This document shows, piece after piece, positions 1 through 9,414 of a stretch of DNA of 64,000 bases (the stretch's first letter is position 1; each line of letters starts with the position of its first letter). The DNA is from Gelidibacter pelagius (GTDB lineage: Bacteria > Bacteroidota > Bacteroidia > Flavobacteriales > Flavobacteriaceae). Made by a program: the position numbers and the translations under genes. Under the pieces are notes generated by a model, which was not told the origin of the DNA, did not search any database, and saw only the letters and a list, made by a program, of their open reading frames with translations. Where the stretch lies: the NCBI RefSeq assembly GCF_017581925.1, contig NZ_JAGEVG010000006.1:124001-188000 (forward strand), given 5' to 3'.

Positions 1-1
1 C

Positions 2-193
2 TGTAATGCCTGTGTTGAGGCCTGTCCAGTGAGTATCGATCCAATGTCAATTATTGTGGAAATGCGAAACTATTTGGTCATGGAGCAATCAGCAGCACCA
101 ATGGAACTCAATAATATGATGACCAATATTGAAAATAATGGCGCTCCTTGGCCATACAATCAAATGGACAGATTGAATTGGAAAAACGAATAA
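2..193 (+). CDS. 4Fe-4S ferredoxin-type oxidoreductase, C-terminal end (partial)
   Basis: Only the last 63 codons lie in the window; the gene enters from the left edge. The reading frame begins with CNACVEACPVSIDP, which is the second cysteine cluster of a bacterial two-cluster 4Fe-4S domain (CxxCxxxCP), and ends at TAA. Proteins of this kind (HdrC or GlpC-like) pass electrons between clusters and usually pair with a CCG-domain protein, and such a gene follows 130 bp downstream. The tail after the cluster is rich in Met and Asn. The full protein cannot be judged from here, so a role in a membrane-associated or soluble redox complex is inference. Confidence 0.75.
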   Translation, partial: CNACVEACPVSIDPMSIIVEMRNYLVMEQSAAPMELNNMMTNIENNGAPWPYNQMDRLNWKNE

Positions 194-323
194 ATCTAAT
201 TGAGGCGAAATCACAAATGTCATAACACATAGTTTCTGACATAAGGCTTATTGAGAACCTATAAAAGATGCTGTCTAAGTATTTTAAGTAAAATAAGTAT
301 AAAAACATATAAACTCATAAAAA

Positions 324-1115
324 ATGAGCGAACAAATTGTAGTGCCAACTATGGCAGAATTCATGGCCCAAGGTAAACAACCAGAAGTACTCTTTTGGGT
401 AGGCTGCATGGGAAGCTTTGACGATAGAGCAAAAAAAGTTACCAAAGCTTTTGTGAAATTGCTTCATAAATCCAAGGTAGATTTTGCAGTTTTAGGAACT
501 GAAGAAAGCTGTACTGGTGATCCTGCAAAACGTGCCGGTAATGAATTTCTTTTTCAGATGCAGGCGGTCACTAATATAGAGGTGTTGAATGCCTATGAGA
601 TCAAGAAAATTGTTACAGCCTGTCCACATTGTTTCAATACCATAAAAAATGAATACCCAGGACTTGGAGGTAATTATCAAGTCATGCACCATACACAATT
701 TCTTAAATCGCTTTTGGATGAAGGACGTCTGACCGTTGAGGGTGGACAATTTAAAGGCAAGCGCATCACCTTTCATGACCCTTGTTATTTAGGTCGTGGC
801 AATGATATTTACGAAGCACCAAGAGACTTGATCAGAAAATTGGATGCTGAATTGGTGGAAATGAAAAGTTGTAAATCCCGCGGACTCTGTTGTGGTGCTG
901 GTGGAGCTCAGATGTTTAAAGAGGCGGAACCAGGGAATAAGGAAATAAACGTTAAACGTACAGAGGAAGCCATCGAGGTGAAGCCGGACATTATAGCGGC
1001 AGGTTGCCCATTTTGCAATACCATGATGACTGATGGCGTAAAATCAACAAACAAAGAATCTGAGATTGCCGTGATGGATATCGCGGAATTAATAGCAAAT
1101 GCTCAGGATTTATAA
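324..1115 (+). CDS. CCG-domain (Fe-S)-binding protein, HdrB-like
   Basis: This 263-residue soluble protein carries the cysteine-rich CCG motifs of heterodisulfide-reductase subunit B and of the GlpC/LutA families. The visible ones are Cys100-x-x-Cys103 (CPHCFNT), Cys189-Cys190 followed by GAGGA, and Cys228-x-x-Cys231 (GCPFCNTMM). These cysteines are known to hold an unusual Fe-S cluster used in thiol or quinone redox chemistry. It follows the ferredoxin gene in the same direction, so the two probably form one electron-transfer module. Its stop codon overlaps the start of the phosphoserine phosphatase gene in a TAATG, which implies translational coupling. The physiological donor and acceptor are unknown. 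Confidence 0.85.
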   Translation: MSEQIVVPTMAEFMAQGKQPEVLFWVGCMGSFDDRAKKVTKAFVKLLHKSKVDFAVLGTEESCTGDPAKRAGNEFLFQMQAVTNIEVLNAYEIKKIVTACPHCFNTIKNEYPGLGGNYQVMHHTQFLKSLLDEGRLTVEGGQFKGKRITFHDPCYLGRGNDIYEAPRDLIRKLDAELVEMKSCKSRGLCCGAGGAQMFKEAEPGNKEINVKRTEEAIEVKPDIIAAGCPFCNTMMTDGVKSTNKESEIAVMDIAELIANAQDL

Positions 1116-2338
1116 TGGCCACAGAGATATTTCTATTAAACATTTCAGGACAAGACAAACCTGGATTGACTTCCGGTTTGACCAACGTTTTAGCACAATA
1201 TGGCGCTAAAGTATTAGATATTGGACAAGCAAATATTCACGACACCTTATCGTTGGGTTTTTTGTTTGAAATTGAATCTGGCGACAAATCAGCTGCGGTT
1301 TTAAAAGATTTGTTATTCAAAGCTTATGAGCTTGGTGTCAAAGCTAAATTCACACCTATTACATCTGAAAACTACGAAAAGTGGGTGAGCAATCAAGGTA
1401 AGGATCGCTATATCATTACCATTTTAGGTGAAAAGCTGACTGCGGAACAGATCTCTACGGTCACTGAAGTCATTTCAGAAAAGAACTTAAATATTGATGC
1501 CATAAAACGGTTGACGGGTCGTATTTCTTTAATTAAACAGGATGACTACCCAAGAGCTTCAATACAATTATCGATCAGAGGCAAAATTGATAATAAGGCT
1601 GAGTTTACCGAAAAATTTATGCAAATCTCTCACGATTTAGATGTAGACATTGCTTTTCAGGAAGATAATATATACAGACGCAACAGACGTTTGGTATGTT
1701 TTGATATGGATTCAACCTTAATTCAAGCTGAAGTCATTGATAAGTTAGCTGAATTGGCAGGTGTTGGAGACCAAGTAAAAGCAATAACAGAATCTGCTAT
1801 GAACGGCGACATTGATTTTAATGAAAGCTTTAAAAGTAGGATGAAACTGCTCAAAGGTTTAAGCGAAGATGTGCTACATGATGTCGCAGTTAATTTGCCA
1901 ATAACCCAAGGTGCGAGAAGACTGATTGATACGTTGAAAAAATATGGATTTAAAACCGCTATTCTGTCTGGTGGATTCACTTATTTTGGACACTATTTAC
2001 AAAACGAATTAGGTATCGACTATGTCTACGCCAATCAATTAGAGATAAAAGATGGTAAGCTAACAGGAAACTATATTGGAGAGATTGTTGATGGCAATAA
2101 AAAAGCGGAATACCTTAAGGAAATTGCAATGAGAGAAGGCATTGATATTGGTCAGACGATAGCAGTTGGTGATGGCGCAAATGATCTGCCGATGCTCAAT
2201 CTTGCCGGACTGGGAATAGCATTCCATGCCAAGCCAAAAGTTAAGAACAATGTGCAAAGTTCTATATCGAGTATGGGATTGGACGGTGTTTTGTATTTAT
2301 TGGGATATCACGATAAGCATATCGATTTAATCGAATAA
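1115..2338 (+). CDS. serB: Phosphoserine phosphatase with N-terminal ACT domains
   Basis: The 407-residue protein hydrolyses O-phospho-L-serine to serine, the last step of serine biosynthesis. Its C-terminal half is a HAD-superfamily phosphatase with the nucleophile motif DMDST (Asp197 and Asp199), the motif LSGGF and the magnesium-binding GDGANDLPML. The N-terminal half starts with an ACT-like fold (LNISGQDKPGLTSGL) and appears to hold a second copy from about residue 95 (YIITILGEKLTAEQ), the usual place for amino-acid feedback binding. The start overlaps the stop of the upstream Fe-S gene by one base. A hairpin terminator follows about 50 bp after the stop. Confidence 0.93.
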   Translation: MATEIFLLNISGQDKPGLTSGLTNVLAQYGAKVLDIGQANIHDTLSLGFLFEIESGDKSAAVLKDLLFKAYELGVKAKFTPITSENYEKWVSNQGKDRYIITILGEKLTAEQISTVTEVISEKNLNIDAIKRLTGRISLIKQDDYPRASIQLSIRGKIDNKAEFTEKFMQISHDLDVDIAFQEDNIYRRNRRLVCFDMDSTLIQAEVIDKLAELAGVGDQVKAITESAMNGDIDFNESFKSRMKLLKGLSEDVLHDVAVNLPITQGARRLIDTLKKYGFKTAILSGGFTYFGHYLQNELGIDYVYANQLEIKDGKLTGNYIGEIVDGNKKAEYLKEIAMREGIDIGQTIAVGDGANDLPMLNLAGLGIAFHAKPKVKNNVQSSISSMGLDGVLYLLGYHDKHIDLIE

Positions 2339-2391
2339 AATCACCGATGATCTTGCAATATTAGCAGAAGGTTGAAGCATTCTTATTTACT

Positions 2392-2417
2392 AAGCCATTG
2401 CTTATTGGCTTTTTTTT
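2392..2417 (+). terminator. Rho-independent terminator after serB
   Basis: AAGCCA and TGGCTT form a 6-bp stem around an 8-nt loop and run into eight T residues. It lies between serB and the PH-domain genes and probably ends the Fe-S/serB transcript. Confidence 0.65.
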
Positions 2418-2484
2418 GACTTATAGAAATCTTGAAAAACAAGATTTAAATGAAGACAGTTTTATAACAAATACTTAGACTACT

Positions 2485-3000
2485 ATGTTCACCAATAAGC
2501 AAATTAATCTGGAAACTTTGCCTGCTATTGATGATGTAGCCTTAAAACCTATTTCAAAACAGTATCTCAAAATTATTATTTTAAACAGACTGCTTTTTTA
2601 TGGTCTTATTTTGTCTGCATTGATCTTTGCCAAATTCAAGGTTATGCATTCAAATTTTCATTTGATATTCGTGTATTTGTTTTCGACCGTTGTGCTATTC
2701 TGCATTCTTAATCTTGTGGGCTCAATATTGGCCTTCAAAAAACGGAAGTTTGCTATTAGAGAATATGATGTTATCTATTCAAAAGGCCTGTTGGTCAATT
2801 CAGTATCAGTGGTTCCGATTTCACGGATTCAGCATTTGGAAATTTCCAGGAGCTGGATAGCGAGAAGATTTAACCTGGCGACTTTAAAGATTTTCACCGC
2901 GGGTGAATCGGGAATTGATTTGAGGATTGCGGGGTTAAATTACAGTGAGGCCAAACAAATCAATGATTTTTTAAGTAACAGGGTGAATGGAACGGATTGA
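2485..3000 (+). CDS. PH domain-containing membrane protein, YdbS-like
   Basis: The 171-residue protein has two hydrophobic segments (about residues 30-47 and 56-80) followed by a bacterial PH domain (bPH_2, formerly DUF304) containing IYSKGLLVNSVSVVPISRIQHLEISRS, split here only by its own sequence. This arrangement matches YdbS of Bacillus, which works with YdbT. The next gene overlaps it by 14 bases and encodes the larger YdbT-like partner, so the two are co-translated and probably form one membrane complex. Family work links such pairs to tolerance of antimicrobial compounds; a role in this organism is not shown. Confidence 0.8.
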   Translation: MFTNKQINLETLPAIDDVALKPISKQYLKIIILNRLLFYGLILSALIFAKFKVMHSNFHLIFVYLFSTVVLFCILNLVGSILAFKKRKFAIREYDVIYSKGLLVNSVSVVPISRIQHLEISRSWIARRFNLATLKIFTAGESGIDLRIAGLNYSEAKQINDFLSNRVNGTD

Positions 3001-4465
3001 TTTTTCTCAACCTTCACGGCAGTCTTCCAAAGGTATTCTTGTCATTTTTGCGCTCAATACCTTCAAATTCATTAGGCGTTACTTTGTTATTTTTTTGGCC
3101 TTAGGTTTGTCAGTCTCCAAAGATGAATCATTTTACTTTTTAACTACTACAAGCCTGACGCTCATAATTATAGGTGTTTTTTTATTGATTCTTGTATTGG
3201 CCATTCTCAAATATCTGAATTTCAAATTTCACTTGGATAAAGACCAGTTTTATTTATCATCTGGTATTATCAATAAGGACACGGCCATCATTCCCAAGTC
3301 CAAGATCCAAAATGTTTATATCAAACAAAATTTCATCCAACAGCTTATTAATGTCGTTTCGCTTACCATAGAAACCGCTGGCGATGATAAGGCCGAAATT
3401 GAAATTAATGCTTTAAGTCGCTCATCTGCTCTTGAACTTAAAAAGCAATTGTTCATTAAAAGACAAGTTACAGACATTGATTTGGTTGATGAAACCTCCC
3501 AGAGCAGTGTGTTCTTTAAAATTTCGATGTGGCGATTATTTTTAGAAGGCATCTCCCAAAACCATATCAAAAGTTTTTTGGTCATCGTTTCTTTTGTGTT
3601 TGGATTGTATAATGAGTTTAAGAATTATTTGGAAGACCTCGGCATTTCAGATCACGTGCAAGCGTCGGTCAATATTGAATCAGGTACTATTATCAATGTC
3701 GTATTGGCCAATATGTTTGTTGTAGTTCTCGCGGTATTGGGCTCCATGTTGTTTTCCGTTATCCATACTTTTGTTTCTAATTTCAACTTAGAAGTCATTG
3801 AAAATGAAGACACTATTGAGATCAACAAAGGACTGTTCAATAAGCTCTCCTTGATTTTGGTGCCAGAAAAGATTCAAAACATCATCATTAAAACCAATCG
3901 GCTAAAGCAGTCCTTAGGCTTACACACCCTGTCCATCAAACAGGCTATGGTCAATAAAAAACAGCAAAAGAACTTCAAGATTGTCGCTTTAGAGAAACAT
4001 CAGGTTGCGCATTTGATCGAGAAAGTTTTCATCCTGTATAATGGATCAGGCCAATATCATAAGCCGGAAGTCTATTATAAACGAATGTTGACATTTCGTT
4101 CCATTAGTATTGGTGCATTTATTAATATTCCTGCTTTTTTTATCTTCGGAAATTCCTTTTGGATGGTCAATATCATCATGATACCTTGGATAGCTCTATT
4201 TGTCCACTTCACTTATAAAAAGGCGAGCTATCAAATTACCGATAAATACCTTACCATTACTAGCGGATTTATTGATCGTGTGCGAAATATCAGCGAATTG
4301 CAAAAAATTCAATCAGTGCAATTAAAACAGAGCATTTTTCAAAAGCGAAAGAAGATCGCAACAATCCACATTGCCACCGCATCCGATAAAGTTAAAATTC
4401 TTTGTGTCACTGAAGAAAACGCAAAATCAATCGTAGATTATCTGCTATTTAAGGTTGAATCCTAA
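2987..4465 (+). CDS. Multi-PH-domain membrane protein, YdbT-like
   Basis: This 492-residue protein has three copies of a two-helix membrane hairpin followed by a bPH_2 domain. The recurring PH signature is visible at IIPKSKIQNVYIKQ, ILVPEKIQNIIIKT and ISELQKIQSVQLKQ. That is the known architecture of YdbT/EhaP-type proteins. The ATG lies inside the end of the preceding YdbS-like gene, in another frame, giving a 14-base overlap and probable translational coupling. Its last ten codons extend into the region before the next gene. Its molecular job is unknown; membrane localisation is clear from the sequence. Confidence 0.8.
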   Translation: MERIDFSQPSRQSSKGILVIFALNTFKFIRRYFVIFLALGLSVSKDESFYFLTTTSLTLIIIGVFLLILVLAILKYLNFKFHLDKDQFYLSSGIINKDTAIIPKSKIQNVYIKQNFIQQLINVVSLTIETAGDDKAEIEINALSRSSALELKKQLFIKRQVTDIDLVDETSQSSVFFKISMWRLFLEGISQNHIKSFLVIVSFVFGLYNEFKNYLEDLGISDHVQASVNIESGTIINVVLANMFVVVLAVLGSMLFSVIHTFVSNFNLEVIENEDTIEINKGLFNKLSLILVPEKIQNIIIKTNRLKQSLGLHTLSIKQAMVNKKQQKNFKIVALEKHQVAHLIEKVFILYNGSGQYHKPEVYYKRMLTFRSISIGAFINIPAFFIFGNSFWMVNIIMIPWIALFVHFTYKKASYQITDKYLTITSGFIDRVRNISELQKIQSVQLKQSIFQKRKKIATIHIATASDKVKILCVTEENAKSIVDYLLFKVES

Positions 4466-4488
4466 GATAAAGATTGGATGTAATTGTG

Positions 4489-4496
4489 TACTTTTG
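4489..4496 (+). promoter_or_regulatory. Bacteroidota -7 promoter box TACTTTTG
   Basis: The octamer matches TAnnTTTG exactly and sits 22 bp before the ATG at 4518. A transcript starting about 7 bp later would exclude the in-frame TTG at 4455, which decides the start of the next gene. No good -33 TTG at the usual spacing was seen. Confidence 0.5.
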
Positions 4497-4517
4497 TGCT
4501 TAGAAAAAAATAGAATT

Positions 4518-5003
4518 ATGTTAGTTGATTTTAATACCCTACCAGAAGATTCAAGAGTGTGGATTTATCAAGCCAATCGCTCATTTACGGATGATGAAAT
4601 TTCAGAAATAGAATCCAAATTGGATACTTTTATATCCAATTGGACGGCCCATGGCGCCGATTTGCAATCTGGCTATATCATTAAATATAGACGTTTTATA
4701 GTTATCGCAATAAATCAAAGCTTAAGCACTGCAACAGGTTGCAGTATTGATGCCTCTGTTCATTTTATCCAGCAATTGGAAAAGGATTATAATGTTGATC
4801 TTTTGGACAAGATGAACGTGTCCTATAAGCAGGGGGATTTCATTGCCTACAAGACATTATTGGATTTCAAAAAAATGGCCAAAGAAAAGGCGGTTTCAAA
4901 AAACACCATTGTTTTCAATAATTTGGTCAATAATATCGCAGAATTCAATGAAAACTGGGAAGTTCCTGCAAGTGATAGTTGGCACAGTCGATTTATAAAA
5001 TAA
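4518..5003 (+). CDS. Conserved Bacteroidota protein, commonly named ABC transporter ATPase
   Basis: The 161-residue protein begins MLVDFNTLPEDSRVWIYQ. Close relatives throughout Flavobacteriia carry the label ABC transporter ATPase, but no Walker A, Walker B or signature motif is present here, so that name is not supported. The protein is soluble, has no signal peptide and looks like a single alpha/beta domain. I chose the ATG at 4518 over an in-frame TTG at 4455 because a -7 promoter box lies between them and because 161 residues matches the family length as I recall it. It follows the PH-domain pair. No function can be assigned. Confidence 0.75.
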   Translation: MLVDFNTLPEDSRVWIYQANRSFTDDEISEIESKLDTFISNWTAHGADLQSGYIIKYRRFIVIAINQSLSTATGCSIDASVHFIQQLEKDYNVDLLDKMNVSYKQGDFIAYKTLLDFKKMAKEKAVSKNTIVFNNLVNNIAEFNENWEVPASDSWHSRFIK

Positions 5004-5141
5004 ATCCTTCGTGCCCATAACATTTATTAATCAGCTTCTTTATAAAACTATCTTAAAGTATTATAGCCTTCAACGTAAAAGTGGTATTTTGCTGCACTAT
5101 TTTATATTGGTAATTAGACTTTTTAAAAGACCCGAATTTAT

Positions 5142-8060
5142 ATGCGCTTAGTAGTTTCCCTCGTTATAATCTTTTTTATATCACTCAATAGTTTAGCACA
5201 AATGCCAGTAAATCCTTTGTTGGCAAAAGACCAGATAGCTCAGCAAAAATGGGTAGATAGTGTTTATAACAGTTTGGATACGCGCCAGCGTGTGGGGCAA
5301 TTGTTCATGGCGAGAGCGGTATCAAATAACAATAAATCTAATGAAGCTCAAGTGGCCAGATTAATAAATACGCAACAAATCGGTGGCATTATTTATTCTA
5401 CCGGCGGTCCAGTTAATCAAGCCAAATTAAATAATACCTACCAAGCTATTTCAAATGTTCCTTTATTGATTGGTATGGACGCAGAATGGGGTTTGAGCAT
5501 GCGCTTGGATTCGACCTATGCATTTCCATACAATATGACCCTTGGTGCCATCACTGACAATAAACTAGTGGAACAAGTAGGCCGGCAAATTGGAGAGCAT
5601 AGCAAGCGAATTGGGGTCCATTTTAATTTTGCTCCAACGGTTGATATCAATACCAATCCTAAAAACCCCATCATCGGAAACCGCTCTTTTGGTGAGGATA
5701 GAGATAATGTGACGGCCAAAGGTTTAGCGTTTATGAAAGGAATGCAGGATGCAGGGGTTTTGGCAAATGCGAAACACTTCCCCGGACATGGAGACACAGA
5801 CACGGATAGCCATAAAACATTGCCTACCATAAACTTCAACGCAAGACGTATTGATTCTATAGAGTTGTATCCCTATAAAAAACTAATCCAGGAGGGTTTG
5901 TCAAGTGTTATGGTGGCGCATTTGAATGTACCAAGTCTCGAACCAAAAGAAGGTACACCATCGTCTTTGTCAAAACATATTATTACGGATATTTTAAAGG
6001 AGCGCTTACAATTTGAAGGCTTGATTTTCACAGATGCCTTAGAAATGAAAGGTGTTTCCAACTTTAGTAGACCTGGAGATATTGATCTTGCCGCATTTTT
6101 GGCTGGAAATGATGTACTTTTAATTTCTGAAAACGTACCCGTTGCCATTGATAAAATTGTGGCTGCTTATGAAGCCAAACAGATTACTGAAGAACGCCTG
6201 GCGCACTCCGTTAAAAAGATTTTAATGGCGAAGTATAAAGTTGGTCTTAATAATTTTAGCCCGATAGGTACAACGCATCTTGTAGAGGATCTTAATCGTT
6301 TGAAGGATGATCTGCTCTACGAAAGAGTTATGGAAAATGCCATAACGGTAGTCCGAAATCAAAAGGAAATCCTGCCTCTAAGACATCTCGAAACCAAAAA
6401 AATAGCCTATGTCGAAATGGGGGATGCTCTTGATAATTCGGCTTATCTTAATGAATTGAGAAAATATACCAAAGTACATCAAATAAAGGCAACCAAGTTG
6501 GATGAGTTGATAACCAAACTTCAAAACTACAATACAGTTATCGTCGGATTTCACAAATCAAACGTCAATCCATGGAAACCCTATCAGTTTTCTGATAAGG
6601 AGATGGTTTGGCTTTATGAAATGGCACGGACCAACACCGTTATTTTGGATGTTTTTGCACGACCTTATGCACTTATCGATTTACATTCTATAGAAAACAT
6701 TGAAGGCATTGTTGTGAGTTATCAAAATAGTGAGATTTCCATGCGCAAATCTGCACAGCTTATTTTTGGTGCAATTCCAGCAAAAGGAACCTTGCCTGTT
6801 TCTACCGGAGAGCATTTTAAGGTTGGCGACGGATTTATCTATAACGCTATACAATCTTTGAGTTACGGCCTACCTGAGTCTGTTGGGATGAGTTCTGAGA
6901 AATTAAAAAAACTGGATTCGATGGCTAAAATTACCATTGATCATAAGGCAGCTCCAGGATTACAGATTTTAGTGGCTCGCAAAGGAAAAGTTGTTTACAA
7001 TAAAGCGTTTGGCAAGCACACTTACGACGGTAAGGAAAAGGTGGATTTGGACGATATGTACGATGTGGCCTCACTCACAAAGATTTTGGCAACATTGCCG
7101 CTCTTAATGGAACTCGAAGAAAAAGGTATTGTTTCTACTGAAACAAAGCTGTCCCAGATTTTACCAGAATTTAAAGATTCAAACAAGAAGAATGTCACAT
7201 TGAAGCAAATGTTATCACATTATGCCCGTTTAAAACCTTGGATTCCGTTTTATACTGCAACTTTGGACGCAGCCAAAAAACCAGATCCAAAATACTATAG
7301 AAGAGTTTCGAGCCCTATGTTCAGTGTGAAAGTAGCTGATGAACTTTATTTAAGACATGATTATCCAGATACCATCCAGAAAATAATTAAGGACAGCGAC
7401 TTGTTATCAAGTTTAAACTATAGATACAGTGATTTTCCGTATTTCATCTTGAAAAAATATATTGAGAAATACTACGATAAAGGCTTGGATGAATTGGTTC
7501 AGGAACATTTTTACCAATCGCTGGGAGCAAATCACACCACGTACAATCCAGCAGCCATTTTCAGCAATTCGCAGTTGGTGCCAACAGAAATAGATGATTA
7601 TTACAGACATCAGACCGTTCAGGGCTATGTTCATGATATGGGGGCTGCAATGCAAAATGGTGTTGGTGGGCACGCTGGTATTTTCAGTAATAGTAACGAC
7701 GTGGCTAAAATTATGCAAATGTATCTTCAAAAAGGCTATTATGGTGGGAAGCGCTATTTAAAACCAGAAACTATTGATAAATTTAATTACTGCTACTACT
7801 GTGGTAGTGGCGTGAGAAGAGGTATTGGCTTTGATAAACCGCAGTTGGGAACAAAGGGGCCGACTTGTGGCTGTGTGTCCTTGTCGAGTTTTGGACATTC
7901 TGGTTTTACTGGAACTTATGCTTGGGCCGACCCGGATCAGGAAATCGTATATGTGTTTTTATCAAACCGTACATATCCCAATGCCAACAATAATATATTA
8001 TTAAAAGAAGGTATTAGAACGGAGATTCAACGCTTGATTTACGAAGCAATTATTGAGTAG
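5142..8060 (+). CDS. Secreted GH3 beta-N-acetylhexosaminidase fused to a serine beta-lactamase-fold domain
   Basis: A signal peptide (cleavage near ..SLNSLAQ) is followed by a family 3 glycoside hydrolase with the NagZ signature KHFPGHGDT at residues 211-219, a C-terminal GH3 subdomain, and then from about residue 580 a class C beta-lactamase/DD-peptidase-like domain. The serine hydrolase has Ser644-x-x-Lys647 (SLTK), a YSD triad at 762-764 where class C enzymes have YxN, and His-Ser-Gly at 919-921. NagZ enzymes remove N-acetylglucosamine from muropeptides, so a periplasmic protein acting on both glycan and peptide parts of peptidoglycan is a reasonable inference. Such fusions occur in other Bacteroidota. 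It stands alone between unrelated genes. Confidence 0.88.
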   Translation: MRLVVSLVIIFFISLNSLAQMPVNPLLAKDQIAQQKWVDSVYNSLDTRQRVGQLFMARAVSNNNKSNEAQVARLINTQQIGGIIYSTGGPVNQAKLNNTYQAISNVPLLIGMDAEWGLSMRLDSTYAFPYNMTLGAITDNKLVEQVGRQIGEHSKRIGVHFNFAPTVDINTNPKNPIIGNRSFGEDRDNVTAKGLAFMKGMQDAGVLANAKHFPGHGDTDTDSHKTLPTINFNARRIDSIELYPYKKLIQEGLSSVMVAHLNVPSLEPKEGTPSSLSKHIITDILKERLQFEGLIFTDALEMKGVSNFSRPGDIDLAAFLAGNDVLLISENVPVAIDKIVAAYEAKQITEERLAHSVKKILMAKYKVGLNNFSPIGTTHLVEDLNRLKDDLLYERVMENAITVVRNQKEILPLRHLETKKIAYVEMGDALDNSAYLNELRKYTKVHQIKATKLDELITKLQNYNTVIVGFHKSNVNPWKPYQFSDKEMVWLYEMARTNTVILDVFARPYALIDLHSIENIEGIVVSYQNSEISMRKSAQLIFGAIPAKGTLPVSTGEHFKVGDGFIYNAIQSLSYGLPESVGMSSEKLKKLDSMAKITIDHKAAPGLQILVARKGKVVYNKAFGKHTYDGKEKVDLDDMYDVASLTKILATLPLLMELEEKGIVSTETKLSQILPEFKDSNKKNVTLKQMLSHYARLKPWIPFYTATLDAAKKPDPKYYRRVSSPMFSVKVADELYLRHDYPDTIQKIIKDSDLLSSLNYRYSDFPYFILKKYIEKYYDKGLDELVQEHFYQSLGANHTTYNPAAIFSNSQLVPTEIDDYYRHQTVQGYVHDMGAAMQNGVGGHAGIFSNSNDVAKIMQMYLQKGYYGGKRYLKPETIDKFNYCYYCGSGVRRGIGFDKPQLGTKGPTCGCVSLSSFGHSGFTGTYAWADPDQEIVYVFLSNRTYPNANNNILLKEGIRTEIQRLIYEAIIE

Positions 8061-8215
8061 GTGTAGTAATGGGGCTATAAGTTTTAAGTGCCTTAAATAC
8101 TTGAAGTTGGGCGGAAGAATTTTGAATATTTAGTTTGACAATTATCTGACGACCTGACAACTTTAGTCACTTCAAGTACTTGTAAAACTTTAGATTAAAC
8201 TAAAAAGAACAAAAC

Positions 8216-9355
8216 ATGAAAATAGGAATCGTATGTTACCCGACCTTTGGTGGTAGTGGGGTTGTCGCAACAGAATTGGGTTTGGCATTGTCCAAACGTG
8301 GTCATGAAATTCATTTTATCACCTATAGTCAACCAGTGAGATTGGATTTATTGGGCAACAATGTACATTACCATGAGGTCAATGTACCAGAATATCCCTT
8401 GTTTTTATATCAGCCTTACGAGCTTGCATTGTCAAGCAAATTGGTAGATATGGTTAAGTTATACGGCATAGAGATTCTTCATGTACATTATGCTATACCG
8501 CATGCTTACGCCGCCTACATGGCAAAAAAAATGTTACAGGAAGAGGGCATTTACATTCCCATAGTAACTACGCTTCACGGTACGGATATTACGCTTGTGG
8601 GAAGTCATCCTTTTTATAAACCAGCCGTTACGTTTAGCATTAACAATTCAGATGCCGTGACTTCTGTATCTCAAAGTTTAAAAGACGATACCTTGCGCTT
8701 GTTTGATATTAAAAATGAGATAGATGTTGTTCCTAATTTTATCGACTTCAGTCGTCATAAATCAGAGTTTACAGACTGTCAGAGGGATGTCATGGCAAAG
8801 GAGGATGAAATGATCATTACCCATATCAGTAATTTCCGTAAGGTAAAACAGATTCCGGATGTCATTAAGATATTTTATAACATACAGAAGGAAATACCCG
8901 CAAAATTGATGATGGTAGGTGAAGGTCCAGAAAAAGCTGAAGCCGAAAGGTTATGTAAAAAACTTGACATTTTAGATAAAGTGGTCTTTTTTGGCAATAG
9001 TCATGAAATTGATAGAATTCTGTGCTTTAGCGATTTATTTTTACTACCATCACAAACCGAAAGTTTTGGTTTGGCAGCCTTAGAAGCAATGGCTTCAGGG
9101 GTTCCGGTTATTTCGAGCAATACAGGAGGGATTCCTGAAGTAAATATCCAAGGAATTACCGGCTTTCTGAGCAATGTCAACGATGTGGAAGACATGTCAA
9201 AAAATGCTATTTATATTTTGAGCGATAAAAAAAGGCTTGAAACCTTTAAACTGAATGCCACAAGAGAATCTGCTAAATTTGCAATTGAAAATGTGGTACC
9301 TCAGTACGAAGCTATTTATGTTAAGACTTTAAAAAATTGTGAGCTTGTAAAATAA
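8216..9355 (+). CDS. bshA: N-acetyl-alpha-D-glucosaminyl L-malate synthase
   Basis: BshA transfers GlcNAc from UDP-GlcNAc to L-malate, the first step of bacillithiol synthesis. The 379-residue protein opens with the family hallmark MKIGIVCYPTFGGSGVVATE, has HGTDIT in the middle and the GT4 C-terminal nucleotide-sugar signature PSQTESFGLAALEAMASGVPVI with the conserved EX7E glutamates. It is cytoplasmic and full length. Presence of bshA implies bacillithiol is the main low-molecular-weight thiol here, which matters for interpreting the glutathione-synthetase-like gene at 20696. The 155-bp upstream gap holds no clear promoter box. Confidence 0.93.
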   Translation: MKIGIVCYPTFGGSGVVATELGLALSKRGHEIHFITYSQPVRLDLLGNNVHYHEVNVPEYPLFLYQPYELALSSKLVDMVKLYGIEILHVHYAIPHAYAAYMAKKMLQEEGIYIPIVTTLHGTDITLVGSHPFYKPAVTFSINNSDAVTSVSQSLKDDTLRLFDIKNEIDVVPNFIDFSRHKSEFTDCQRDVMAKEDEMIITHISNFRKVKQIPDVIKIFYNIQKEIPAKLMMVGEGPEKAEAERLCKKLDILDKVVFFGNSHEIDRILCFSDLFLLPSQTESFGLAALEAMASGVPVISSNTGGIPEVNIQGITGFLSNVNDVEDMSKNAIYILSDKKRLETFKLNATRESAKFAIENVVPQYEAIYVKTLKNCELVK

Positions 9356-9414
9356 GCTTTATCTTTAAATATTCTGCCTACAACCTAATGTTGGGTGTCT
9401 AAACTTCGAATTGC

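Noticed and set aside
8098-8178. Inverted TACTTGAAGT/ACTTCAAGTA pair upstream of bshA
   Set aside because: The 10-base arms are separated by 61 bases with no supporting structure, so it may be chance or a worn repeat.
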